Below, piece after piece: positions 28,913 to 37,618 of a stretch of DNA of 64,000 bases. The notes beneath the pieces are model-generated. The model was given only the letters and a program-made list of their open reading frames with translations, was not told the DNA's origin and made no database searches. Both the position numbers and the translations under genes were made by a program. This DNA is from an uncultured Burkholderiales bacterium (GTDB lineage: Bacteria > Pseudomonadota > Gammaproteobacteria > Burkholderiales > Burkholderiaceae_C): contig CAISMH010000017.1 in the NCBI GenBank assembly GCA_903886485.1, positions 248,001 through 312,000 on the forward strand, given 5' to 3'. How positions within the stretch are numbered: position 1 is the first letter of the stretch; each line of letters begins with the position of its first letter.

Positions 28913-29691
28913 GCGACCTCGTATTGAATGTCTCTGGCATTTCCAAATGCTTTGGTGGTTTGCAAGCCTTGACCGATGTGAGCATGCAGATTGAGCGCGG
29001 TCAGGTGTATGGCTTGATTGGCCCCAACGGTGCGGGCAAGACCACGTTCTTCAACGTCATCACGGGCTTGTACACGCCCGACAGTGGCCGCTTTGCCCTG
29101 GCCGGCAAAGCCTATTCCCCCACCGAGGTGCATTTGGTGGCCCAAGCGGGCATTGCGCGCACGTTTCAAAACATCCGTTTGTTTGCTGAGATGACGGCCT
29201 TAGAAAATGTGATGGTGGGTCGTCATGTGCGCACCAGTTCTGGCTTGCTGGGTGCGATTTTCAGAACCACCCAATTCAAAGCCGAAGAGTTGGCGATTGA
29301 ACAACGCGCGCGCGAGTTGTTGGACTACGTCGGCATCGCCCATTTCGCAGACTACAAAGCACGCACCTTGAGCTATGGCGATCAACGTCGCCTAGAGATT
29401 GCCCGCGCCTTGGCGACCGATCCCCAACTCATGGCTTTGGATGAACCTGCTGCTGGGATGAACGCCACCGAAAAAGTGCAGCTGCGCGAATTGATTGACA
29501 AAATTCGCCGCGATCAGCGCACCGTGCTGTTGATTGAGCACGATGTGAAGTTGGTCATGGGCCTGTGTGACCGCGTGACGGTGCTGGACTACGGCAAAGT
29601 GATTGCCCAAGGCACGCCTGCGCAGGTGCAGCGTGACCCGCAAGTGATTGAGGCCTATCTCGGCACGCAATCTGGGCATGGGGGGCATTGA
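28909..29691 (+). CDS. livG: branched-chain amino acid ABC transporter, ATPase LivG
   Basis: 260 residues from the ATG at 28909, which overlaps the livM stop (ATGA). Walker A is GPNGAGKTT, the signature motif is LSYGDQRRLEIARAL and Walker B is PQLMALDEPAAGMN, with the H-loop in LLIEHDVKLV. The longer LivG-specific insertion (RTFQNIRLFAEMTALENVMVG) separates it from LivF. It energises uptake together with LivF. Confidence 0.94.
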   Translation: MSDLVLNVSGISKCFGGLQALTDVSMQIERGQVYGLIGPNGAGKTTFFNVITGLYTPDSGRFALAGKAYSPTEVHLVAQAGIARTFQNIRLFAEMTALENVMVGRHVRTSSGLLGAIFRTTQFKAEELAIEQRARELLDYVGIAHFADYKARTLSYGDQRRLEIARALATDPQLMALDEPAAGMNATEKVQLRELIDKIRRDQRTVLLIEHDVKLVMGLCDRVTVLDYGKVIAQGTPAQVQRDPQVIEAYLGTQSGHGGH

Positions 29692-29692
29692 G

Positions 29693-30421
29693 ATGAAACA
29701 CGAAAACGCAGCCGTGCTGTTGAGGGTTGCTGATGTCTGGGTGGGCTATGGCGGCATTCAAGCGGTCAAGGGCGTGAGCTTGGACGTGCGTGAGGGCGAG
29801 TTGGTGTCGCTCATCGGCTCCAACGGCGCAGGCAAAACCACCACCATGAAAGCCATCACGGGCTTGCTCTCCTTGGGAGGTGGTCATATTGAATTGAAAG
29901 GCCACACCATTGCAGGCTTGGGTCCTTGGGATTTGGTCCAACAAGGCTTGGCCATGGTGCCCGAGGGCCGTGGTGTGTTCACGCGCATGACCATCGTCGA
30001 GAACTTGCAAATGGGGGCGTACATCCGCAACGACCACGCAGCCATTGCCCAAGACATTGAACGCGTGTTTGCCACCTTCCCCCGCCTGAAAGAGCGCCGC
30101 GACCAATTGGCGGGCACCATGTCGGGGGGCGAGCAGCAAATGCTGGCGATGGGCCGCGCCTTGATGAGCCGTCCCCAGGTGTTGTTGTTGGACGAGCCCT
30201 CCATGGGTTTGTCACCCCTGATGGTGGACAAAATCTTTGACGTGATTCAAGAGGTGTCCAAGCAGGGCGTGACGATCTTGTTGGTCGAGCAAAACGCCAG
30301 CCGTGCTTTGCAAATCGCTGACCGTGGCTATGTGATGGAGTCGGGGCTCATCACCTTGAGTGGGGATGCACAGGAGATGTTGCATGACCCCAAAGTACGT
30401 GCCGCGTATTTGGGCGAGTGA
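29693..30421 (+). CDS. livF: branched-chain amino acid ABC transporter, ATPase LivF
   Basis: 242 residues from the ATG at 29693 (MKHENAAVLLRVADVWVGYG); the frame is open 15 codons earlier, inside livG. Walker A is GSNGAGKTT, the signature is MSGGEQQMLAMGRAL, Walker B is LLLDEPSMGLSP and the H-loop is LVEQNAS. It is the last gene of the liv cluster: no periplasmic binding protein gene follows, and a convergent DUF2788 gene begins five bases beyond. Confidence 0.94.
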   Translation: MKHENAAVLLRVADVWVGYGGIQAVKGVSLDVREGELVSLIGSNGAGKTTTMKAITGLLSLGGGHIELKGHTIAGLGPWDLVQQGLAMVPEGRGVFTRMTIVENLQMGAYIRNDHAAIAQDIERVFATFPRLKERRDQLAGTMSGGEQQMLAMGRALMSRPQVLLLDEPSMGLSPLMVDKIFDVIQEVSKQGVTILLVEQNASRALQIADRGYVMESGLITLSGDAQEMLHDPKVRAAYLGE

Positions 30422-30425
30422 TCGC

Positions 30426-30626
30426 TCAACCTTCCATGTACCAAATCAAGACTTGCTTGGCGACAAAGCCCAGCATGCCGAACGCCAAAACCATAAACAG
30501 CACGAAGGTGCCGAACTTGCCTGCCTTGGACTCACGGGCGAGCTGAAAAATAATGAACAGCATGTACAGCATGAAGCCGCCCACGCCAAAGGTCAGCCCG
30601 AATTGGGCGAATTGTTCTTCTGTCAT
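30426..30626 (-). CDS. DUF2788 small membrane protein
   Basis: 66 residues with two hydrophobic helices (FGVGGFMLYMLFIIFQLA and FVLFMVLAFGMLGFVAKQVL) joined by a short basic loop (RESKAGKFG). This is the DUF2788 family, small inner-membrane proteins of unknown function conserved in betaproteobacteria. It follows the DUF2189 gene by six bases on the same strand, and the two are probably one transcript. It converges on livF. Confidence 0.85.
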   Translation of the reverse strand: MTEEQFAQFGLTFGVGGFMLYMLFIIFQLARESKAGKFGTFVLFMVLAFGMLGFVAKQVLIWYMEG

Positions 30627-30632
30627 AAAAAC

Positions 30633-31409
30633 TCAGTGAGCCGTTGGGTCGTATGCGACCAAGTCTCGGTACGCGTGCCAACTGGCGTGTCCCAGCATGG
30701 GGACCACGGCCAGCAGACCGAGGAACGCAGAGCCAATGCCCAGCGCTGTAAACAAACACAAAATAGCGGCCCAACAAGCCATGGCAAAAGGGTTCAACGC
30801 CACCACGCGCCAACTGGTCAGCGCGGCTTGTTGTAGGGTCAGGGTGGGGTGGTCCATCAGCAGAGGAATGGTCACCAAGGTCGAAGCAAACATGGGTGCC
30901 GCAATCAAGGCGCTCATGAGTAACCAAATTTCAAACAAGCCGAAGTTGGGCTGGAGCACCACCAAGCGGATGAAGTCTGCGGGCGTGTGGACGCTGGCCG
31001 GCAGCATCCAGTGAATCAAACCAGCCGAGCACACCAACCAACCCGCGCTGGACACAGCCAACAACACACCCAATTGGATGAGACGTTTGTCGCCACACGT
31101 CCAGACGTGAAAGGCGTCGGTCAAGGTGGCCTCTTCGTTGCGCTCCAAGCGTCGGCTGATGTCATACAAACCCACGGCGAGCAAAGGCGCGACGATCATG
31201 CAGACCGACAGCATGGCCGCAATCCACCAAAACTCGTGACGTGCGAACCAAAACAAGCCCCCGCCAATGAGTGCAAGGATCAGACCGTGCGTGACGCCTG
31301 GGGTGGGACAGCGCTCCATGTCTTTCCAAGCCAGTGCGAGCCAGTGCATGGGCCGAGACATTTCGATGTCTTTGGCTTCCAAGTCGGGGTGAGGTGTGAT
31401 GAGGTGCAT
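30633..31409 (-). CDS. DUF2189 integral membrane protein
   Basis: 258 residues. After a polar N-terminus with a conserved RPMHWLALAWKDMERCP segment there are six hydrophobic helices. The pattern, including LAVGLYDISRRLERNEEAT, is that of DUF2189, a membrane family of unknown function in proteobacteria. Cytochrome-oxidase-like similarity has been claimed for the family, but no metal ligands are visible here that I can assign. The start follows five bases after the end of the Bug receptor gene on the same strand, so it may be the downstream part of that transcript. Confidence 0.85.
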   Translation of the reverse strand: MHLITPHPDLEAKDIEMSRPMHWLALAWKDMERCPTPGVTHGLILALIGGGLFWFARHEFWWIAAMLSVCMIVAPLLAVGLYDISRRLERNEEATLTDAFHVWTCGDKRLIQLGVLLAVSSAGWLVCSAGLIHWMLPASVHTPADFIRLVVLQPNFGLFEIWLLMSALIAAPMFASTLVTIPLLMDHPTLTLQQAALTSWRVVALNPFAMACWAAILCLFTALGIGSAFLGLLAVVPMLGHASWHAYRDLVAYDPTAH

Positions 31410-31414
31410 GGCAA

Positions 31415-32398
31415 TTAGTCTACGCGTGCGCCGCTTGTTTTCACCACGGTTTCGTATTTAGAAAGCTCAGAAGCCATGAACTGACCGAAAGCGGCTGACG
31501 TGCTGGGCACGGGTTCTGCCATGAGGGCTGCAAAGCGCGCTTTGGTCTCGGGTGCATTCAAGGCTTGCACAAAAGCGTGGTTCAAGCGTTGAACGACAGC
31601 GGCAGGTGTCCCAGCGGGTGCCACCAGCCCCCACCATGTGTCGACCGAGAAGTCTTTCAAGCGTTCTGAAATCGCTGGTATCTCAGGCAATGCAGCACTG
31701 CGTGTCGGGGTGGTCACGGCCAGTGCCAAGAGCTTGCCGCTTTTGATGTTGGGTGCTGCGGTGGCGAGGTTGTCGAAATTGAAATCCACATGGCCGGCCA
31801 GCAAGGCGAGTTGCGCTGGGTTGCCGCCGTTGTATGGAATGTGAACCGCAAAAATACCAGCCCGTGTTTTGAACAGTTCGCCCGCCAAGTGGCCCGCACT
31901 GCCATTACCGCCAGAGCCGTAGTTGAGTTTGCCTGGGTTGGCGCGTGCGTAGCGCAAGAAGTCTTGCAGCGATGCAATGTGCAGACGTTGGGCGGTGTCG
32001 CTATTCATCACCAGCACATTGGGCACGCGCACCATTTGCGTGATGGGTGCAAAGTCTGTGGTGGCGTTGTAGGGCATGCGGCTGTAAAGCCAAGGGTTGA
32101 CGGCATGTGTGGCTGTGGCCGCAATGCCAATCACCCACCCGTCGGGCGCGGCCTTGGCGATGGCATCGGCACCTAGGTTGCCCCCGGCGCCTGGACGGTT
32201 GTCGATGATGACGGGGCCTAAGCTGTCCTTCACGCGTTCGGCCAGCGCGCGCGCCGTGACATCAATCGGCCCCCAAGCGGCATAAGGCACGATCAAACGA
32301 ATCGGTTTGGAAGCTGTCTGTGCATGCGTGGCCTGCAAGCCGCTGATGCCAAGGGCGAGGCTCGCAACCAGCCAAGAAATGATGCGTGGACTAATCAA
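31415..32398 (-). CDS. Bug family periplasmic solute receptor (tripartite tricarboxylate type)
   Basis: 327 residues from a TTG at 32398, which has an ideal AGGAG site six bases upstream and gives a clean signal peptide (ISPRIISWLVASLALGISGLQATHA). An ATG 16 codons earlier lacks both and lies deep inside the upstream gene. The mature protein has the Bug pattern: KPIRLIVPYAAWGPIDVTARALAERV, the IDNRPGAGGNLGADAIAKAAPDG loop, and YGSGGNGSAGHLAGELF. Bug receptors bind carboxylates or amides for TctAB-type permeases, or act as sensors. Its ATG-independent start overlaps the preceding Bug gene's stop, so translation is coupled. No permease is encoded nearby. Confidence 0.9.
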   Translation of the reverse strand: MISPRIISWLVASLALGISGLQATHAQTASKPIRLIVPYAAWGPIDVTARALAERVKDSLGPVIIDNRPGAGGNLGADAIAKAAPDGWVIGIAATATHAVNPWLYSRMPYNATTDFAPITQMVRVPNVLVMNSDTAQRLHIASLQDFLRYARANPGKLNYGSGGNGSAGHLAGELFKTRAGIFAVHIPYNGGNPAQLALLAGHVDFNFDNLATAAPNIKSGKLLALAVTTPTRSAALPEIPAISERLKDFSVDTWWGLVAPAGTPAAVVQRLNHAFVQALNAPETKARFAALMAEPVPSTSAAFGQFMASELSKYETVVKTSGARVD

Positions 32399-33419
32399 TG
32401 CGCGCTCCTGAACGTTGGATGATGGGCGCCCACTTGAGGGACTCATCGTGGATCAACTTGGCGAAGTGTTCGGGTGTGCCGCCGATGGGATCGAGGCCTG
32501 CTGTTTGGAGGCGCTCTTTGACCGCAGCGTCATGCAGCGCGGCGTTGAGTGCGCTGTTGATGCGGTCCACCACCGCACGCGGCGTACCTGCGGCGACTAA
32601 CACACCATTCCATGCCAAGGCTTCAAAGCCTCGCAGTTCGGGGACGCCACTTTCTGCAACGGTGGGGACATCGGGCAGCAAGGGATAGCGCTGTGCGCTG
32701 GTGACCGCCAAGTATTTCAGGCGTCCTTGTTTGACCTGTGGCGAGATCACGGTAGGCACAGAGATGATGAATTGCGTTTCACCGGCCATGGTGGCCATCA
32801 CCGCTGGTGGGCTGCCGTTGAAGGGGATGTGCACGGCATAGGTGTGGGTGACGGCCTTGATGTATTCCATCGTCAAGTGCGACGAGCTGCCGTTTCCGAC
32901 CGAGGCAAAGTTGTATTTGCCGGGAGAGGCTTTGAGCAGCGCCACAGCTTCGCGCAGGGTGTTGGCGGGTAACTGCGCGTTGGCCGCAATCACATTGGGC
33001 TGCGAGGTGGTGGTCATCACCGGCTGCAAATCTTTCAGCGGTTGGTAAGGCAGCTTGGGATACAGGTAAGGCGCAAACGACAAAGGCCCGTTGTAGGAGA
33101 GGACCCAGGTGTAGCCATCGGGGGGCGACTTGGCGACTTCGTGGGTGCCCAGCGTGCCGCCCGCCTGTGGTTTGTTTTCAATCACCACCGCTTGGCCGAG
33201 GTTGTCTTTGAGTCGGTCTTGCATGGCACGTGCAATCACGTCGAGCGACGAACCCGCAGGTGCGACCACCACCCAACGGATGGGTTTGGTGGGGTAGTTT
33301 TGTGCCTGCGCCTGCGCATTGGCCACCATGCCAAGCCCAGCGCCCCAACTTAGCAAGGCAGCCAAGACGCGAAGCTGTGGGCGGTGTTGCCGCGCTTGAG
33401 CGATGCCTTGCCTGGGCAT
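32391..33419 (-). CDS. Bug family periplasmic solute receptor
   Basis: 342 residues with a signal peptide ending near ANAQAQAQ. Family features are YPTKPIRWVVVAPAGSSLDVIARAM, VIENKPQAGGTLGTHEVAKSPPDG and FASVGNGSSSHLTMEYIK. It is a distant paralogue of the receptor directly downstream and of the one at 35.4 kb; the identities look low, so these are old divergences and not a fresh tandem duplication. The ligand is unknown. It is followed by the next Bug gene with an eight-base overlap and preceded by the flavin reductase gene 14 bases upstream. Confidence 0.92.
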   Translation of the reverse strand: MPRQGIAQARQHRPQLRVLAALLSWGAGLGMVANAQAQAQNYPTKPIRWVVVAPAGSSLDVIARAMQDRLKDNLGQAVVIENKPQAGGTLGTHEVAKSPPDGYTWVLSYNGPLSFAPYLYPKLPYQPLKDLQPVMTTTSQPNVIAANAQLPANTLREAVALLKASPGKYNFASVGNGSSSHLTMEYIKAVTHTYAVHIPFNGSPPAVMATMAGETQFIISVPTVISPQVKQGRLKYLAVTSAQRYPLLPDVPTVAESGVPELRGFEALAWNGVLVAAGTPRAVVDRINSALNAALHDAAVKERLQTAGLDPIGGTPEHFAKLIHDESLKWAPIIQRSGARID

Positions 33420-33433
33420 GGTGTGCCTACCGC

Positions 33434-34465
33434 TTAGGCTTTGTCGGCGGCTGAGGTGAACGAATCTGCGTAGAACTCATCCGTGGGCAAGCCTGCTTGG
33501 ACGTAAGCCGCACGCGCGGAGTCCACCACGATGGGGGCGCCGCAGGCGTAGACCTGATGGCCGCTCAAGTCTGGTGTGTCTTGCAACACCGCTGCATGCA
33601 CAAAGCCTGTGCGACCCGTCCAGTTGTCTTCGGGCAAAGCGTTGGAGATGACGGGCACATAAGTCAGGTTGGGCATGGCAACTGTTTGCGCTTGCACCCA
33701 GTCGTGCATGTACAAGTCTTCTGGCCTGCGACCCCCCCAGTACAGCGTGACGGGGCGTGTGAGCCTCAAGTGTTGCATGTGTTCAAGCATTGCTTTGATG
33801 GGGGCAAAGCCTGTGCCGGAGGCTAAAAACACCAAGGGCTTGTCAGAGTCTTCGCGCAGGAAAAAGCTGCCTTGTGGGCCTTCGATGCGTTGGATTTCTT
33901 TTTCTTTCATCACGCCAAACACATGGTCGGTGAATTTGCCGCCGGGCATGTGGCGAATGTGTAGCTCAATCGCGGGCGCGCCTTCGACCAAGGTGTGGGG
34001 TGCGTTGGCCATGGAGTAGCTGCGGCGGTCACCGTCGCGCAACAAGAAGTCGATGTACTGCCCTGCATGGAACTTCATCACATCGTTGGCGGGCAATTGC
34101 AGCTTGACCACCATCACGTCGTGCGATGCTTTGACAAGCGAGATCACGCGCACGGGCATCTTCTTGATAGGGAAGGAGCCTTCTTCCACCACTTGGCGGG
34201 ACTCCAGCACCACATCGCTGTGCGCGGTGGCGCAGCAGGTGAGGACAAAACCGTTGGCTTCTTCGTCGCTGCTGAGTGCTTTTTCTTGGTGCGTGCCGTG
34301 GGTGACTTCACCCGAAATCTTTTTGCATTTGCACGAACCACAGGCGCCATCCTTGCAGCCGTAGGGCAGGCCAATGCCTTGGCGCAGGCCAGCGGCCAGC
34401 AAGGTTTCGTCAGAAGTGGCGGTGAATGCGCGGCCGCTGGGCTGGACCGTGATGTTGAAACTCAT
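33434..34465 (-). CDS. ferredoxin-type NAD(P)H reductase (CDP-6-deoxy-3,4-glucoseen reductase-like)
   Basis: 343 residues from the ATG at 34465 (MSFNITVQPSGRAF). The N-terminus is a plant-type 2Fe-2S ferredoxin domain with ligands in GCKDGACGSCKCK and a final Cys in LTCCATA. Then come an FAD-binding barrel (RSYSMANAP) and an NAD(P)-binding domain (LVFLASGTGFAPIKAML) ending in VYACGAP. This arrangement matches AscD/RfbI-like and oxygenase-reductase electron transfer proteins. In Burkholderiales this gene is annotated as CDP-6-deoxy-delta-3,4-glucoseen reductase, but no deoxysugar genes are nearby, so its true oxygenase or dehydratase partner is unknown. It is divergent from the epimerase-like gene. 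Confidence 0.87.
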   Translation of the reverse strand: MSFNITVQPSGRAFTATSDETLLAAGLRQGIGLPYGCKDGACGSCKCKKISGEVTHGTHQEKALSSDEEANGFVLTCCATAHSDVVLESRQVVEEGSFPIKKMPVRVISLVKASHDVMVVKLQLPANDVMKFHAGQYIDFLLRDGDRRSYSMANAPHTLVEGAPAIELHIRHMPGGKFTDHVFGVMKEKEIQRIEGPQGSFFLREDSDKPLVFLASGTGFAPIKAMLEHMQHLRLTRPVTLYWGGRRPEDLYMHDWVQAQTVAMPNLTYVPVISNALPEDNWTGRTGFVHAAVLQDTPDLSGHQVYACGAPIVVDSARAAYVQAGLPTDEFYADSFTSAADKA

Positions 34466-34499
34466 CTTTGGGTATCCTTGAACTTTTACAGGGTGTATT

Positions 34500-35414
34500 T
34501 TGCCTTCCAATCAATCCCCCCTCGGCGCCTTGCCTTCTCGTTTCAAACGCGAGCGATTGCTCATCATCGGCTGTGGTGACGTGGGCCAGCGCGTGGTGCG
34601 TGCCCAGCGCCATGTGCGGGTGCTGGCCTTGACCTCCAGCCCTGCGCGTGTGCCCGCTTTGCGGGCGCAAGGGGTGACGCCCATCGTGGGCAATTTAGAC
34701 GCCCCTGCCAGCCTGCAACGCTTGGCAGGTTGGGCCACGCGGGTGTTGCACTTGGCCCCGCCGCCGTTGCAAGGCCACACCGACCCGCGCACCTTGGCAC
34801 TGACCCGTTTGCTGATGCGCCGCAGCGCACCGCGCAGTGTGGTGTATGGCTCCACCAGTGGTGTGTATGGTGACTGCGGGGGTGAGTGGGTGAGTGAAAC
34901 CCGTTGGCCCAATCCGATCACGCCCAGAGCTCAGCGTCGCGTGGATGCTGAGCAGCGCATGCGCCTTTTGGGACGTTTGCGTGCCAGCGCTGTGCAGGTG
35001 CGTGTGTTGCGTATTCCCGGCATCTATGCGCCAGACCGTGAGGGGGGTACGCCACGCGAGCGTTTGTTGCGTGGCACGCCGGTGTTGGCACAGGCCGACG
35101 ATGTGTTCACCAACCACATCCATGCCGACGATTTGGCCCGTGCCTGTCAGCTCGCGCTGTGGCGTGGCCAGCCGCAACGCACATACAACGTGAACGACGA
35201 CAGTCAAATGCGCATGGGCGACTACTTCGATATGGCCGCAGGCTTGTACGGCCTCGCCAAGCCACCGCGCATCAGCCGTGCGCAAGCGCAAACCGAGTTG
35301 CCTGCCATGCAACTGAGTTTCATGAGCGAGTCACGTCGCATGGTGAACACACGCATGAAGCGCGAGCTGCGCTTGCAACTGTGCTACCCGCATGTGCAAG
35401 ACGGGTTAGCCTGA
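34500..35414 (+). CDS. NAD-dependent epimerase/dehydratase-like (extended SDR) protein
   Basis: 304 residues beginning at a TTG. The Rossmann motif LLIIGCGDVGQRVV is complete, followed by VLHLAPPP and a YGSTSGVYGDCGG segment containing the Ser/Tyr region of extended SDRs, though the canonical YxxxK is not clear. The C-terminus has the YNVNDDSQMRMGDYFDMAA block seen in YeeZ-like proteins. The role is uncertain; relatives are labelled SDR family NAD(P)-dependent oxidoreductases. It is encoded alone, head-to-head with the ferredoxin reductase and converging on the third Bug receptor gene. Confidence 0.8.
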   Translation: MPSNQSPLGALPSRFKRERLLIIGCGDVGQRVVRAQRHVRVLALTSSPARVPALRAQGVTPIVGNLDAPASLQRLAGWATRVLHLAPPPLQGHTDPRTLALTRLLMRRSAPRSVVYGSTSGVYGDCGGEWVSETRWPNPITPRAQRRVDAEQRMRLLGRLRASAVQVRVLRIPGIYAPDREGGTPRERLLRGTPVLAQADDVFTNHIHADDLARACQLALWRGQPQRTYNVNDDSQMRMGDYFDMAAGLYGLAKPPRISRAQAQTELPAMQLSFMSESRRMVNTRMKRELRLQLCYPHVQDGLA

Positions 35415-35442
35415 TCCCAGGGCGTCGGTCGTGTGTGGCGAC

Positions 35443-36438
35443 TCAATCGAACTTGATGTTGCCTGCCTTGATGGCCTTGGCCCAATTGGCGGTGTCGCGC
35501 TCTAAAAGTTTGGTCGTGTTCTCTGGCGTGAGGTAACGCACTTCCACGCCTGCGGCGTCGGCACGTTGTTTGGTTTCTGGCAGCTCCATGCTGCGTTTGA
35601 CATCCGCCGACAGTTTTTGCACCACGTCCTTGGGCGTGCCGCTGGCCACGTACAAGGCCACCCACGACTCCAATTCAAAGCCACTCAAACCAGCTTCAGA
35701 GGCGGTGGGCACTTGGGGCAGTTGTGGATGACGGGTTTTGCCTGTCACGGCCAAGGCCTTGAGTTTGCCGCTTTGCACATGGCCCATCACCGAGGGTGGG
35801 GTGGTGATGAAGACTTGCACTTGACCTGCCAACACGTCTTGGATGGCTTGACCCGAACCCTTGTAGGGCACGTGCGTCATTTCAATGCCCGTTTGTTGCT
35901 TGAAAATTTCTGTGCCGATGTGCGACACCGAGCCATTGCCTTGCGAGGCGTAGTTCACTTTGCCTGGGTTTTGCTTGGCCCACGTGATGAACTCTTTCAG
36001 CGTGTTGGCTGGGACAGACGGGTGTACGGCAATCACGTTGGTGGCCACGGTGATCAGTCCCACAGGCGTGAGGTCTTTGATGTCCCAAGGCAGCTTGTCC
36101 ATCAAGATGGGGTTGGCGATGTGATAGCCCGAGTACGACACCAGCACGGTGTAGCCGTCTTTGGCACTGCGTGCCACGGTAGCGTAGGCCAAATTACCGC
36201 TGCCGCCGGGCTTGTTGTCCACCACCACCGATTGGCCGATGACGCGAGACAAAGGCTCGCTGACCAAACGTGCAGAGGTGTCGACCAAACCTCCGGGTGG
36301 GTTGGGTACAACGAGGGTGATGGGTTTGCTGGGGTAGCTGTCTGCCTGCGCGGTGAGGGGGGCGAGAAAGCTGGTTGCGCCTAGCAGGCTGACCGCAATG
36401 AACGCGGCCTTGAGGTTGAAGCGTGTGAGGTGTTTCAT
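35443..36438 (-). CDS. Bug family periplasmic solute receptor
   Basis: 331 residues with a standard signal peptide (MKHLTRFNLKAAFIAVSLLG, cleavage near AQADS). The mature part shows YPSKPITLVVPNPPGGLVDTSARLV, VVDNKPGGSGNLAYATVARS and YASQGNGSVSHIGTEIF, all Bug hallmarks. It lies 17 bases downstream of the old-yellow-enzyme gene on the same strand, so the two are probably one operon. The ligand could then be a substrate of that flavoenzyme's pathway, but this is speculative. Again no TctA/TctB permease genes are adjacent. Confidence 0.92.
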   Translation of the reverse strand: MKHLTRFNLKAAFIAVSLLGATSFLAPLTAQADSYPSKPITLVVPNPPGGLVDTSARLVSEPLSRVIGQSVVVDNKPGGSGNLAYATVARSAKDGYTVLVSYSGYHIANPILMDKLPWDIKDLTPVGLITVATNVIAVHPSVPANTLKEFITWAKQNPGKVNYASQGNGSVSHIGTEIFKQQTGIEMTHVPYKGSGQAIQDVLAGQVQVFITTPPSVMGHVQSGKLKALAVTGKTRHPQLPQVPTASEAGLSGFELESWVALYVASGTPKDVVQKLSADVKRSMELPETKQRADAAGVEVRYLTPENTTKLLERDTANWAKAIKAGNIKFD

Positions 36439-36455
36439 GTGTTGTCTCTGATTTC

Positions 36456-37577
36456 TTATCGTTGGCCCATTTGTACGGCATCAAAAATGCCTTGTGCTTC
36501 GCGTGGCATGCAGCGCCAATATTGTGGGCTGGCTTGCACGGCACCGTGCAATGCGGCAGCAGCCTCCCACACCCAGCGTGGTTTGTAGAGGAAGGCGCGC
36601 GCCATCGCAATCAGGTCTGCGTCGCCACGCACCAAGATGTCTTCGGCTTGCTGGGGTGCGGTGATGAGTCCCACCGTGATGGTGGGCATGCCTGTTTTTT
36701 GCTTCACCAGTTTGGCGAAGGGCACTTGGTAGTCAGGTCCGAGTGCAATTTTTTGTTGCGCTGCCACGCCGCCTGAGGAGATGTGGACAAAGTCCGCACC
36801 TGCCAGCTTCAACCTTAACGAGAAGTCGGCGGTTTCTTCAGGCGTCCAACCGCCCTCTACCCAGTCAGAGGCTGAGATGCGCATGCCAAGTGAGCCTTGG
36901 TAGACCGCACGCACGGCTTGGAAGACTTCCATTGGGAAACGGGTGCGGTTTTCAAAGTTGCCCCCGTACTGGTCTGTGCGTTGGTTGGCCACAGGTGACA
37001 AGAACTGATGCAGCAAATAGCCGTGGGCGCCGTGCAGTTCGATGGCTTCAATGCCCATGGCCTGCGCACGTTGGGCGGCTTTGGCGAAGGCTTGTTTGAT
37101 GCGGTCTAGGCCCTGTGCATCGAGTTCATGCGGAGCAGTTTCTTGCGCTAGATGGGGAATCGCCGAAGGACCTTCGGTGGCCCAGCCACCCTGTTCAGGC
37201 GTCAACAACTGCCCACCTTGCCAAGGCACTGCGCTGGATGCTTTGCGGCCAGCATGCGCGAGTTGGATGCACACAGGCACTGGCGGTGCCAGTTGGCGAG
37301 CGCGGCTGAGTTTGTCGTGCAGGGCGCTTGCGGTGGCATCGTCCCACAAGCCCAAGCACTGCGGTGTGATGCGACCTTCGGGCACAACGGCGGTGGCTTC
37401 GATGATGAACATGGCGGCACCACTGTTGAGCAAATTGCCCCAGTGCATCAAATGCCAATCTGAGGCTTGGCCATGGTTGGCAGAATATTGGCACATGGGG
37501 GCCACAACCGCGCGGTTGGCCAATGTCAGTGGACCGTTGGGCGAGGTGAGGGTGAATTCAGAGAAGAGGTGGCTCAA
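36456..37577 (-). CDS. NADH:flavin oxidoreductase / old yellow enzyme (YqjM-like)
   Basis: 373 residues from a TTG at 37577 preceded by a GGAG site; a TTG six codons upstream is the alternative. FMN-barrel features are present: NRAVVAPMCQYSA with the redox-tuning Cys of the YqjM class, a QLAHAGRK segment with the active-site His and Arg, AIELHGAHGYLLHQFLSPVAN, and DLIAMARAFL near the end. Such enzymes reduce activated C=C bonds of enals, enones or nitro compounds. The TTG start sits 16 bases beyond the T run of a minus-strand terminator, so its promoter must overlap that element or be read through it. Confidence 0.9.
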   Translation of the reverse strand: MSHLFSEFTLTSPNGPLTLANRAVVAPMCQYSANHGQASDWHLMHWGNLLNSGAAMFIIEATAVVPEGRITPQCLGLWDDATASALHDKLSRARQLAPPVPVCIQLAHAGRKASSAVPWQGGQLLTPEQGGWATEGPSAIPHLAQETAPHELDAQGLDRIKQAFAKAAQRAQAMGIEAIELHGAHGYLLHQFLSPVANQRTDQYGGNFENRTRFPMEVFQAVRAVYQGSLGMRISASDWVEGGWTPEETADFSLRLKLAGADFVHISSGGVAAQQKIALGPDYQVPFAKLVKQKTGMPTITVGLITAPQQAEDILVRGDADLIAMARAFLYKPRWVWEAAAALHGAVQASPQYWRCMPREAQGIFDAVQMGQR

Positions 37578-37592
37578 GGGGAACTCCAGAAA

Positions 37593-37618
37593 CAAAAAAG
37601 CCTGCGTATCAGGCAGGC
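37593..37618 (-). terminator. rho-independent terminator on the minus strand
   Basis: A six-base-pair G/C-rich stem (37600-37605 with 37613-37618, loop of seven) is followed on the minus strand by six T residues. It lies downstream of tRNA-Leu and directly upstream of the flavoenzyme gene, so it probably ends the tRNA transcript. Confidence 0.7.

Noticed and set aside
32399..32446. ATG at 32446 as start of the second-cluster Bug receptor
   Set aside because: It lies 56 bases inside the upstream gene and lacks a ribosome site, whereas the TTG at 32398 has AGGAG at ideal spacing and gives a clean signal peptide.
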